Below the pieces are notes generated by a model. It was not told the DNA's origin. It saw nothing but the letters and a program-made list of their open reading frames with translations, and made no database searches. 64,000 nucleotides of DNA, from the NCBI RefSeq assembly GCF_004345645.1, contig NZ_SLWS01000006.1, positions 770,299 to 834,298 on the forward strand. The letters run 5' to 3'. Of the stretch, positions 44,060 through 52,757 are shown in pieces. Position 1 is the stretch's first letter. The number at the start of each line of letters is the position of its first letter. A program made the translations under genes and the position numbers. This DNA is from Actinocrispum wychmicini (lineage in GTDB: Bacteria > Actinomycetota > Actinomycetes > Mycobacteriales > Pseudonocardiaceae).

Positions 44060-45118
44060 TTAGGGCGCGGTGGACTGCGCTAGGCGTTCGGCGCGGTCCG
44101 CGACGGCTAGTGCGTCCAGCACGCCGTCCAGGTCGCCTTCGAGCACCTGGTCCAGGTTGTAGGCCTTGTAGTTCACCCGGTGGTCCGAGATCCGGTTTTC
44201 CGGGAAGTTGTACGTACGAACGCGTTCCGACCGGTCGACCGTCCGGACCTGGCTGCGGCGGGCGTCCGACGCCTTGCGCGCGGCCTCCTCCTCGGCCAGC
44301 GCCTGCAGACGGACCCGCAGGACGTGCATGGCCTGCGCGCGGTTCTGCAGCTGCGACCGCTCGTTCTGGCAGGACACCACGATCCCGGTCGGCAGGTGGG
44401 TGATCCGCACCGCCGAGTCGGTCGTGTTCACGCTCTGCCCGCCGTGCCCGGACGACCGGAACACGTCCACCCGCAGGTCCTTCTCGTCGATCTCCACCTC
44501 GACGTCCTCGACCTCGGGATACACCAGCACACCAGCGGCCGACGTGTGGATGCGGCCCTGGGACTCGGTGACCGGGACCCGCTGCACCCGGTGCACGCCG
44601 CCCTCGAACTTCAGCCGCGCCCACACCCCGTCCGGGTCGCTGCCCTTGGTCTTCACCGACAGCGTGACGTCCTTGTAGCCGCCCAGGTCGGACTCGGTGG
44701 CGTCGAGCACGTCGGTCTTCCAGCCACGGCGTTCCGCGTACCGGGTGTACATCCGGAACAGGTCGCCGGCGAACAGCGCGGACTCCTCGCCGCCCTCGCC
44801 CGACTTGATCTCCACGAGCACGTCCGAGCCGTCGTGCGGGTCGCGCGGCAGCAGCAGCTCGGACAGCCGCTCCTCCAGCGCGGGGATCCGCTGTTCCAGC
44901 GTTTCCGCCTCGGCCGCGAACGTCTCGTCCTCCGCGGCCAGCTCACGGGCCGCCACCAGGTCGTCGCGGGTGCTCTCCAGCTCGCGAAGGGTCCTGACCA
45001 CCGGCGTCAGCTCGGAGTACCGCCGGCCGAGTTTGCGTGCCTTGTCCTGGTCCGCGTGCACGGCCGGGTCGGCCAGCTCACGTTCCAGTCGCGCGTACTC
45101 CTGCAGCAACTCGTCCAC
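44060..45118 (-). CDS. prfA: Peptide chain release factor 1
   Basis: Terminates translation at UAA and UAG. The GGQ motif is in GSSGHGGQSVNTTDSAVR. The N-terminus DELLQEYARLERELADPAV is canonical and 352 residues is normal. GTG start at 45118. A hairpin separates it from rpmE upstream. Confidence 0.96.
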   Translation of the reverse strand: MDELLQEYARLERELADPAVHADQDKARKLGRRYSELTPVVRTLRELESTRDDLVAARELAAEDETFAAEAETLEQRIPALEERLSELLLPRDPHDGSDVLVEIKSGEGGEESALFAGDLFRMYTRYAERRGWKTDVLDATESDLGGYKDVTLSVKTKGSDPDGVWARLKFEGGVHRVQRVPVTESQGRIHTSAAGVLVYPEVEDVEVEIDEKDLRVDVFRSSGHGGQSVNTTDSAVRITHLPTGIVVSCQNERSQLQNRAQAMHVLRVRLQALAEEEAARKASDARRSQVRTVDRSERVRTYNFPENRISDHRVNYKAYNLDQVLEGDLDGVLDALAVADRAERLAQSTAP

Positions 45119-45157
45119 GGTTTCTCACCCCTTCGCCAGTGAACCAGGGACATGACA

Positions 45158-45189
45158 ACGGCGCCCAGTCCAAGGGGACCGGGCGCCGT
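45158..45189 (-). terminator. Hairpin after rpmE
   Basis: ACGGCGCCC (45158-45166) pairs with GGGCGCCGT (45181-45189), and inside it GTCC pairs with GGAC around AAGG, with one A-C mismatch between. It begins eight bases after the rpmE stop on the minus strand. Likely terminates or attenuates rpmE transcription before prfA. Confidence 0.65.
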
Positions 45190-45197
45190 GTTCTGGG

Positions 45198-45410
45198 CTA
45201 CTTCTGCCGCTTGCCGTAACGCTTCTCGAAGCGCGCGACCCGGCCACCGGTGTCCAGAATCTTCTGCTTGCCCGTGTAGAACGGGTGGCAGTTCGAGCAG
45301 ACCTCGACGTGGATGGACCCGGAGGTCTTGGTGCTGCGGGTGCTGAACGTGTTGCCGCAGCCGCAGGTCACCTCGGTGGTGACGTACTCGGGGTGGATAC
45401 CGCTCTTCAC
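45198..45410 (-). CDS. rpmE: 50S ribosomal protein L31, zinc-binding type
   Basis: 70 residues: KSGIHPEYVTTEVTCGCGN...VEVCSNCHPFYTGKQK. The Cys residues (CGC and CSNC) make this the zinc-containing C+ form, the one normally replaced by a zinc-free paralogue under zinc limitation. GTG start at 45410. Confidence 0.96.
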   Translation of the reverse strand: MKSGIHPEYVTTEVTCGCGNTFSTRSTKTSGSIHVEVCSNCHPFYTGKQKILDTGGRVARFEKRYGKRQK

Positions 45411-45628
45411 TGATCTCGCCTCTCGTTGTGGCCGCCGGGTCCCTGGACAAGGGTGAACCGGAGCCGGACTCGACCTAACAGTGTGCCAGACGCGCTGACC
45501 AGCTCGTACAACACCTCCCGGGGGAGGTTTGTTCCGCTCGTCGACCGTGATCGACCATCCACCGCACGGCCAGGGGTGTTCGTCGAACGCCAGGTCCACG
45601 GGCGATGTGCGGCCGCCACACTGGCCCC

Positions 45629-46036
45629 GTGTCCCGCGCGGTACGACAACCATTTCCACTGCTTGCCTGGGCAGTGGTCCCCGCGCTGTTCACGGCCGCT
45701 GTGCTCGGACTCACCTCGTTGGGTGAAATCCTGCTCAGCCAGCCGAGTGACATCGTACTGACCAGCGCCCACCTGGGCGCCGCGGCCGGGGTCACCCTCA
45801 TCGTCGGGCTGGCCAGGCCTTGGCCACGGCGGCTGCGCGCCGTCCGCTGGGTGTACCCGGTGGTGATCTTCGTCGTCGGCGTCGTGGTCCACGGCACTGA
45901 CGTCCCGACCGTGGTGGCGCTGACCACCGGGCTGCCCAGTGTCGCGATCCTGGCCAGGATGAGGTACCTCCGACGGTTCCCCCGGATCCTGGACCAGGAG
46001 AACCGCAAGCCGGACCTGGTGGGCGCCGCCCGATAG
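45629..46036 (+). CDS. Small integral membrane protein
   Basis: 135 residues with about four membrane helices (PLLAWAVVPALFTAAVLGLTSLG, AGVTLIVGLARPW, WVYPVVIFVVGVVVHG, VVALTTGLPSVAILA). No recognised family. It is the only plus-strand gene between rpmE and rho, convergent with rho by 22 bases. Start is taken as GTG 45629; an in-frame GTG 24 bases earlier exists. Confidence 0.65.
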   Translation: MSRAVRQPFPLLAWAVVPALFTAAVLGLTSLGEILLSQPSDIVLTSAHLGAAAGVTLIVGLARPWPRRLRAVRWVYPVVIFVVGVVVHGTDVPTVVALTTGLPSVAILARMRYLRRFPRILDQENRKPDLVGAAR

Positions 46037-46058
46037 CCGAGCGGCGCCCACCAGGCCG

Positions 46059-48023
46059 CTAGTCGTCGCCCGCGCCCGGGGTGGTCTTCGCCACCTGCAT
46101 CAGGAACTCGATGTTGGTGCGGGTCTTGCGCAGCCGGTCGAGCAGCAGCTCGATCGCGGCCTGCGGCTCCAGGGCGTGCAGCACCCGGCGGAGCTTGTGG
46201 GTGACCGCCAGCTCGTCCGGCGAGAGCAACAGGTCTTCCTTACGGGTGGACGACTGGTCGACGTCCACCGCCGGGAAGGTGCGCTTGTCGGCGATCTTGC
46301 GGTCCAGCTTCAGCTCGGCGTTGCCGGTGCCCTTGAACTCCTCGAAGATCACGCTGTCGCCGGCGGAGCCGGTCTCGACCAGCGCGGTCGCGAAGATGGT
46401 CAGCGAGCCGCCGTTCTCGATGTTGCGCGCGGCACCCAGGAACCGCTTGGGCGGGTACAGCGCGGTCGAGTCGACACCACCGGACAGGATCCGGCCGGAT
46501 GCCGGCGCCGCCAGGTTGTAGGCCCGACCCAGCCGGGTGACCGAGTCCAGCAGCACCACGACGTCGGTGCCCATCTCGACCAGCCGCTTGGCCCGTTCGA
46601 TGGCCAGCTCGGCCAGCATGGTGTGGTCCGACGGCGGCCGGTCGAAGGTGGCCGCGATCACCTCACCGTCGACGTTGCGCTGCATGTCGGTGACTTCCTC
46701 GGGCCGCTCGTCCACCAGGACGACCATGAGGTAGCACTCGGGGTTGTTCTTGGCGATCGCGTTGGCGATCTGCTGCAGAACAGTCGTCTTGCCCGCTTTG
46801 GGCGGCGAGACGATCAGCGCGCGCTGCCCCTTGCCGACCGGCATCACCAGATCGATGACACGGGTGGACAGGATGTGCGGCTCGGTCTCCAGGCGCAGTC
46901 GCTCGTTCGGGTACAACGGCGTCAACTTGGTGAACTCGGGCCGGCTGCGCGCCTGGTCCGGGTCCATGCCGTTGACCGTCTCGACCCGCACCAGCGGGTT
47001 GAACTTCTGCCGCTGCTGCTCGCCCTCACGCGGCTGGCGGACCAGGCCCGTGATGGCGTCACCGCGGCGCAGGCCGTAGCGGCGGACCAGCGACAACGAG
47101 ACGTACACGTCGTTCGGGCCGGCGAGGTAGCCGGAGGTACGCACGAACGCGTAGTTCTCCAGGACGTCCAGCACACCCGCGACGGGCAGCAGGACGTCGT
47201 CCTCGCGGACCTCGGTGTCGCCACCGCCTCCACCGGTGCCGCCCTCGTTGCGGCCGCCACGGCGGCGACGGTCACGGAAGCGGCGGCCACGGCGGCCACC
47301 CCTCTCGTCGTCGTCGTCCTCGTCGGGACCGTTGTTCTGGTTCTGGTTGCGCGACTGGCTCTGCTGCCGGTCGTTGTTGCGGTCCCGGTCGCCGCGGTCA
47401 CGGTCGCGCTCACCACGGTCTCCGCGGTCACCACGATCACGGTCACCACGGTCGCGGTCGCCACGACCCTGCCGGTCGTTGCGCTCCCGGCGCTCCCCCT
47501 GCGGGCGCTCGGGCCGCTCCTGCTGGCCCCCTGCCTGGGGCTCGGCCTTCGGCTCGGCGACGACTTCCGGGGCCTTGGCCTCGGCTTTCGTCTCCGGGGC
47601 TGAGGCGGCGACGGTCTCCGGGCTGCCCGCCGGACGGCCGGCGCGACGGCGACGGGGACGGCTGGGCGCCGACTCCTCGGCGTCCGCGGGTGGGGTGGCG
47701 GGCGCGGCCTTCTTCTCGATGGCCCGCTTCGGCTCCCGCGCGGCTGACCTCGGCGGCTTGGCCGCCGGCAGGTCGGTGAGTGGCAGCGTGTCCACGGTGC
47801 CCCCACCACCGGACCCGCCCTGCCGCTCCTTGATCGCAGCGATCAGGTCTCCCTTACGCATCGCACTCGTTACGGTGATGCCGTTCTCACGGGCTACCTC
47901 GCGCAACTCCGCCAGCACCATGCCGGACAGCCCGCGTCGACGCGTCGGACCTCCGTTGGAGCCGCCGCCAGCCGGGGGAGCGCCCGCAGCGGTATCGCTG
48001 CTCAACAGATCGGTGTTGCTCAC
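46059..48023 (-). CDS. rho: Transcription termination factor Rho with long actinobacterial insertion
   Basis: RNA-dependent ATPase that ends transcription. The N-terminal part has a SAP-like segment (LAELREVARENGITVTSAMRKGDLIAAI), then about 190 residues of low complexity rich in Arg, Asp, Gly, Asn and Gln, then the cold-shock-like RNA domain (ENYAFVRTSGYLAGPNDVYVS) and the ATPase core with P-loop VSPPKAGKTTVLQQ and Walker B DVVVLLDSVTRLGRA. 654 residues from the GTG at 48023, with AAGGA upstream. The disordered insertion is typical of actinobacterial Rho. A 358-base leader precedes it. Confidence 0.95.
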   Translation of the reverse strand: MSNTDLLSSDTAAGAPPAGGGSNGGPTRRRGLSGMVLAELREVARENGITVTSAMRKGDLIAAIKERQGGSGGGGTVDTLPLTDLPAAKPPRSAAREPKRAIEKKAAPATPPADAEESAPSRPRRRRAGRPAGSPETVAASAPETKAEAKAPEVVAEPKAEPQAGGQQERPERPQGERRERNDRQGRGDRDRGDRDRGDRGDRGERDRDRGDRDRNNDRQQSQSRNQNQNNGPDEDDDDERGGRRGRRFRDRRRRGGRNEGGTGGGGGDTEVREDDVLLPVAGVLDVLENYAFVRTSGYLAGPNDVYVSLSLVRRYGLRRGDAITGLVRQPREGEQQRQKFNPLVRVETVNGMDPDQARSRPEFTKLTPLYPNERLRLETEPHILSTRVIDLVMPVGKGQRALIVSPPKAGKTTVLQQIANAIAKNNPECYLMVVLVDERPEEVTDMQRNVDGEVIAATFDRPPSDHTMLAELAIERAKRLVEMGTDVVVLLDSVTRLGRAYNLAAPASGRILSGGVDSTALYPPKRFLGAARNIENGGSLTIFATALVETGSAGDSVIFEEFKGTGNAELKLDRKIADKRTFPAVDVDQSSTRKEDLLLSPDELAVTHKLRRVLHALEPQAAIELLLDRLRKTRTNIEFLMQVAKTTPGAGDD

Positions 48024-48381
48024 TAATGTCCTTCCTGACCGGTCCCCGCCTCCTACGTGGACCAGCGGACCGCCGCCCGACGGAACGCGGAACGGCTTGT
48101 CTGTCCGATTTCGACGAGCCTTCGTCACCGCGTCGGCCACTAACTGGGCCAGGCGCAGAACTTGGTCGCCAATACGGAGCATCGGTCACCACGACTGTCG
48201 GGTATCCGTGAACACCGGCCCTGATACGAGTTCGGAGCCGACATCCCTACGGCAGATGTGACCCGGGGACAATTCCCCGGGAACAACACCGGGCGCCCGT
48301 GCGCGCGGTGACTGAACGCCCCCGAGGGTAGACGGCCATCCGTCGACGTGCAACAACCACCCCCGGCGCGTCGCGGCCCGG
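48024..48381 (-). promoter_or_regulatory. rho leader / thrB downstream region with 8-base hairpin
   Basis: No gene is supported. CCCGGGGA (48262-48269) pairs with TCCCCGGG (48274-48281) around CAAT, about 100 bases after the thrB stop. It may terminate the hom-thrC-thrB unit or form part of the long rho leader, which in many bacteria serves autoregulation. No T-run. Confidence 0.45.
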
Positions 48382-49257
48382 TCAGACGGCGCTGACCTGC
48401 ACTCCGAGCCGGTCAACGGGCAGTTCACGCACTTCGAACCCGGTGACGTCCACCCCGGCCGGCAGCTTTCCGTCCGAGGTGAGCACGATCACGGTGGGTC
48501 CGGCGCCGGACACCGCCGCCGCCGCACCCTGCTCGCGCAAGATCCGTACCAGCCGCAAAGTCGCAGGCCAGGCCGTTTCCCGGTAGTCCTGGTGCAGCCG
48601 GTCCTCGGTGGCCGCGAGCAGCAGGTCCGGCCGGGACGTGATGGCCTGGACCGCGAGCGCGGCCCGGCCGGCCGCGAACGCCGCGTCCCCGTGCGGGACA
48701 CGGTCCGGCAACAATTGCCTGGTCACGGACGTTCTTGAGGATTCACCCGGAATGAGCAATATCGGACGGACATCCGGGTGAGGCTCAAGACGCAGCGCTT
48801 TGAAGTGCTCACCGTCGGTCCACGCGACAACGAGTCCGCCAAGGAGGCTGGCGGCCGCGTTGTCCGCGTGGCCTTCGAACTCTGCAGCTATTTGCAACGC
48901 CCGGTCGTCGACTTCCATTCCCGCGAGCCCGTACGCTGCCGCGACCCCGGCGACCACCGCGGCGGCCGACGAGCCGAGGCCCCGCGAGTGCGGGATGCTG
49001 TTGTGGCAGTGCAGTTCCAGGCCAGGTGGCTGGTATCCGGTCAGTTCGCCCGCGGCCCGGATGGCCTGGGCGACCAGGTGTCCTTCGTCGTAGGCGACCT
49101 CGTCCGCGCCCTGACCGTCCACTGTGATCACCAGGCCGCCGCTGGTCACCCGGGCTTCGACCGTGTCGTACAGGCCGAGGGCCAGGCCGAGGGCGTCGAA
49201 TCCGGAGCCGAGGTTGGCCGTGGAGGCCGGCACCCGGACCCGGACGGCGGTGGTCAT
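48382..49257 (-). CDS. thrB: Homoserine kinase
   Basis: GHMP-family kinase that phosphorylates homoserine for threonine synthesis. The ATP motif is PHSRGLGSSAAAVVAGVA and the N-terminus VRVPASTANLGSGFDALG is diagnostic. 291 residues. ATG at 49257 overlaps the thrC stop by ATGA. Confidence 0.96.
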   Translation of the reverse strand: MTTAVRVRVPASTANLGSGFDALGLALGLYDTVEARVTSGGLVITVDGQGADEVAYDEGHLVAQAIRAAGELTGYQPPGLELHCHNSIPHSRGLGSSAAAVVAGVAAAYGLAGMEVDDRALQIAAEFEGHADNAAASLLGGLVVAWTDGEHFKALRLEPHPDVRPILLIPGESSRTSVTRQLLPDRVPHGDAAFAAGRAALAVQAITSRPDLLLAATEDRLHQDYRETAWPATLRLVRILREQGAAAAVSGAGPTVIVLTSDGKLPAGVDVTGFEVRELPVDRLGVQVSAV

Positions 49258-50330
49258 CGCAGTTCCAGGGCGGACGCGACCGCGCCGGCGTCCACCGGGA
49301 TCGGCTCGACCTCGTGCATTTCCAACAATGCCGTGTCCGGGTCTTTCAGCCCGTGCCCGGTGACCGTGCAGACGACCGTGCATCCACGCGGCAACCGGCC
49401 GTCCTCGGCGGCCACAAGCAGGCCCGCGACACTCGCGGCGGACGCCGGTTCGACAAAGATGCCCTCGCGCGCGGCCAAAAGGCGGTACGCGGCCAGGATT
49501 TGCTCGTCGGTGACCGCGTCGATCAGGCCGCCGGACTCGTCCCGCGCGGCGATCGCGGCGGCCCACGACGCCGGGCTGCCGATCCGGATCGCGGTCGCGA
49601 CCGTCTCCGGGTGGGCGACTGGCTCACCGCTGACCAACGGCGCCGCACCGGCCGCCTGGAAGCCGAACATCCGTGGCGTGGCAGGGACGACCGCGTCCCG
49701 CGCGTACTCCGTATAGCCGAGCCAGTACGCGGTGATGTTCCCCGCGTTGCCCACCGGCAGGCAGTGCACGTCCGGTGCGCGGCCCAGCGCGTCGCACACC
49801 TCGAACGCGGCGGACTTCTGCCCTTCCAGCCGGACCCGGTTGACCGAGTTCACCAGGGCGACCGGGTGGTCGGCCGCGGTCTTGCGGGCCAGTTCGAGGC
49901 AGTCGTCGAAATTGCCGTCGACCTGGAGGATCCGGGCGCCGTGCATGACCGCTTGGGCCAGCTTGCCCAGCGCGATCTTGCCCTGCGGCACGAGGACCGC
50001 GCAGGTCAGGCCGGCGCGGGCGGCGTACGCGGCGGCCGACGCCGAGGTGTTGCCGGTGGACGCGCAGATCACCGCTTTGCTGCCCGCGGCGAGCGCGTAC
50101 GTCATCGCCACGGTCATACCGCGGTCCTTGAACGACCCGGTCGGGTTGACTCCTTCGACCTTCAGCAGCACCCGGCTGCCGGTCAGTTCGGACAGGTACG
50201 GGGATTCCAGCAGTGGCGTCCCGCCTTCGCCCAGGGTGACGATCCGGGCGCCGGGCGGCACCGCGATCCGGTCGGGATACGCCTGGACGATGCCCGGCCA
50301 CATCGAAGCCCGGGTGATCGAGACCGTCAT
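49254..50330 (-). CDS. thrC: Threonine synthase
   Basis: PLP enzyme converting O-phosphohomoserine to threonine. The PLP lysine is in PTGSFKDRGMTVAM, and LPVGNAGNITAYWLGY holds phosphate-binding glycines. 358 residues. Coupled at both ends (ATGA overlaps with hom and thrB). Confidence 0.96.
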   Translation of the reverse strand: MTVSITRASMWPGIVQAYPDRIAVPPGARIVTLGEGGTPLLESPYLSELTGSRVLLKVEGVNPTGSFKDRGMTVAMTYALAAGSKAVICASTGNTSASAAAYAARAGLTCAVLVPQGKIALGKLAQAVMHGARILQVDGNFDDCLELARKTAADHPVALVNSVNRVRLEGQKSAAFEVCDALGRAPDVHCLPVGNAGNITAYWLGYTEYARDAVVPATPRMFGFQAAGAAPLVSGEPVAHPETVATAIRIGSPASWAAAIAARDESGGLIDAVTDEQILAAYRLLAAREGIFVEPASAASVAGLLVAAEDGRLPRGCTVVCTVTGHGLKDPDTALLEMHEVEPIPVDAGAVASALELR

Positions 50331-51604
50331 GACTCCTCGCCTTCGACCCGCATGACACTGACGACCTCGCGGACCGCGGGCAGCCCGGCCACCTTGTCCA
50401 CTGTGGACCGCAGGGCGGCGTCCGGCGCGGCGTGGGTGACGATCACCAGGCTGGCGTCGTCGATCCGGCCCTCCTGGCGGACGGCCGCGATGCTCACGTC
50501 GTGCTCGGCGAACACGGCCGCGACCGACGCGAGCACACCGGCCTTGTCGGCCACGTCCAGGCTCAGGTGGTACCGCGTCGAAACCTCCGAGACCGGCCGC
50601 ACGGGCAGCGCGGCGTACGCGGACTCACGCGGACCATGCCCGCCCGCGACCCGGTTGCGGGCGACCGCTACAAGGTCGCCGAGCACCGCGCTCGCGGTCG
50701 GCGCACCACCGGCGCCCTGGCCGTAGAACATCAACTGGCCGGCGGCCTCCGCCTCGACGAACACGGCGTTGAAGGCGCCGCCGACGCTGGCCAGCGGGTG
50801 GCTGCGCGGGATCATCGCCGGGTGCACGCGGGCGGTGACGGTGTCGTCGACGCGCTCGCAGATCGCCAACAGCTTGATGGTCCGGCCAAGGGTGCGCGCG
50901 GCGACGATGTCGGCCGCGGTGACCGCGGTGATGCCTTCCCGGTACACATCCCCGGCATTCACTCTGGTGTGGAACGCGATCGACGCCAGGATCGCGGCCT
51001 TGGACGCGGCGTCATATCCGTCGACGTCGGCCGTGGGGTCCGCCTCCGCGTAGCCGAGCCGGCTCGCCTCTTCGAGCGTCTCCGCGTAGTTGGCGCCGGT
51101 CTCGTCCATCGCGGACAGGATGAAGTTGGTGGTGCCGTTGACGATTCCCATCACCCGCGTGATCCGGTCACCAGCCAGCGACTCACGCAGTGGCCGCAGC
51201 AGCGGGATCGCGCCGGCCACCGCGGCCTCGAAGTAGAGGTCCGCGCCGGACTCGTCGGCGGCCGCGAACAGCTCACCCGCGTGCTCGGCGAGCAGCACCT
51301 TGTTCGCCGACACCACGGACTTGCCCGCCCGCAAGGCGGCCAGCAGCAGCCCACGGACCGGCTCGATCCCGCCGATCACCTCGACCACCACGTCCACATC
51401 GGACGCGACCAGCCCGGCGGCGTCCGTGGTCAGCAGGTCTTTCGGAACGCCGCGATGGCGGTCCGGGCGGCGCACGGCGATCCCGGCGAGTTCGATCGGC
51501 GCGCCGATCCGCGCGGTCAGGTCGCCCGCCTGCTCGTCGAGCAGGCGCACCACCTGGCTCCCCACGTTGCCGCACCCCAGCAGCGCGACCCTGATCGGTT
51601 TCAC
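50327..51604 (-). CDS. hom: Homoserine dehydrogenase with ACT domain
   Basis: NAD(P)-dependent reduction of aspartate semialdehyde to homoserine. The Rossmann motif is VALLGCGNVGSQVV, the catalytic core includes VMGIVNGTTNFILS, and the C-terminal ACT domain (VADKAGVLASVAAVFAEHDVSIAAV) gives feedback control by threonine. 425 residues. First gene of hom-thrC-thrB; a TnpB-type gene on the other strand now separates it from lysA. Confidence 0.96.
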   Translation of the reverse strand: MKPIRVALLGCGNVGSQVVRLLDEQAGDLTARIGAPIELAGIAVRRPDRHRGVPKDLLTTDAAGLVASDVDVVVEVIGGIEPVRGLLLAALRAGKSVVSANKVLLAEHAGELFAAADESGADLYFEAAVAGAIPLLRPLRESLAGDRITRVMGIVNGTTNFILSAMDETGANYAETLEEASRLGYAEADPTADVDGYDAASKAAILASIAFHTRVNAGDVYREGITAVTAADIVAARTLGRTIKLLAICERVDDTVTARVHPAMIPRSHPLASVGGAFNAVFVEAEAAGQLMFYGQGAGGAPTASAVLGDLVAVARNRVAGGHGPRESAYAALPVRPVSEVSTRYHLSLDVADKAGVLASVAAVFAEHDVSIAAVRQEGRIDDASLVIVTHAAPDAALRSTVDKVAGLPAVREVVSVMRVEGEES

Positions 51605-51627
51605 CTGAACTCCAATCGATCCGTGCG

Positions 51628-52683
51628 ATGATGATCTGTGTGAAGCAGGTGGTGCAAGTTCGGTTGCTGCCGACGCCCGAACAGGCGTCGGCGCTGACCA
51701 GCACCCTGCACACGTGCAACCTCGCTGCGTCGTGGCTGTCCGAACAGATACACACCTGCCGGGTGCACAGGAAGTTCGACGTGCAGAAGCGCTTCTACAC
51801 CGAGTTGCGAGAGCGTTTCGGGCTGGCGGCGCAGCCGGCGATTCGGGTGATCGGCAAAGTGGCGGACGCCTACACGACGCTGCGTGCCAACCTCCAGGCC
51901 GGCAATTATGGGCCGCCGGGGTCGAACCGGCGCCGAAAGGTTGAAGGCACCGCGATCGTGTTTCGACCGGACGCTGGCCAAGCGTTTGACGCCCGCTGCC
52001 TTTCGTGGCAACTCGGCGACGCGGGCCGAGAGGGTGCGGTGTCGCTCTGGACGACGGCCGGACGACTCAAAGGCGTCCGGGCAGTCGGCGAACCCCGTCA
52101 GATGGCTCAGCTGCGTGGTAGCCAGATTGGCGAAACCGACCTGATTCACCGCGATGGCATGTGGTTCCTGTATGCCACCGTGGACGTCCCAGAATCTGCG
52201 CTGACCCAGCCTGTCAACGGCTTTCTCGGTGTGGACCTGGGGATCGTGAACATCGCGACCACCTCCGATGGGGACCGGATGTCCGGTGCGCGCCTGAGTC
52301 GCTACCGCAAACGGCAGCAGCGCATCCGCAGGCGGTTGCAGGCCAAGAAGACCTCCTCCGCACGCCGGCTGTTGAAAAAACGCCGCCGCAAAGAGCAGCG
52401 GTTCGCCACCGACGTGAACCATCAGATCAGCAAGCGCATCGTGGCCGAGGCTGAACGCACCGGACGCGGCATCGCCGTCGAACAGTTGACCGGCATCCGC
52501 GACCGGGTACGGCTTCGCAAGCCCCAACGGGCCACGCTGCACTCTTGGGCCTTCGCCCAACTCGGCCACTTCCTTGTTGGGCACGCCGACCACAACGCGG
52601 CACACAACATTGCAGCTCGCGGTGAGGTGTGCTGGGGCGAAGTCATGCGTCCACACGCAGCGCCCACCCTGGCAGCCAGCTAG
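51628..52683 (+). mobile_element. tnpB: IS605/IS1341-type tnpB gene with internal loss of the zinc ribbon
   Basis: 351-residue TnpB-family protein. All three RuvC acidic motifs are kept: GVDLGIVNIATT (D), IAVEQLTGIRDRVR (E) and HADHNAAHNIAARG (D). Between AFAQLGHFL and VGHADHN the roughly 45-50 residues that normally carry the two CxxC pairs are missing, with the frame preserved. No tnpA is nearby, so it is an IS1341-like solo element. It lies between hom and lysA, genes that are neighbours in related genomes. ATG at 51628; a GTG at 51640 is also possible. Element ends not resolved. Confidence 0.82.
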
Positions 52684-52757
52684 GACGGCAGCAGCAAGCC
52701 TATCGGCACCCCGGAACGAGTGGATCGGGCGACAAACCCGTTTCTGCGCGGACGGGC

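Noticed and set aside
47380..47480. Short repeats in the rho gene resembling a direct-repeat array
   Set aside because: They are codon-level repeats of Arg-Asp-Gly runs in the disordered Rho insertion, without spacers; not CRISPR.
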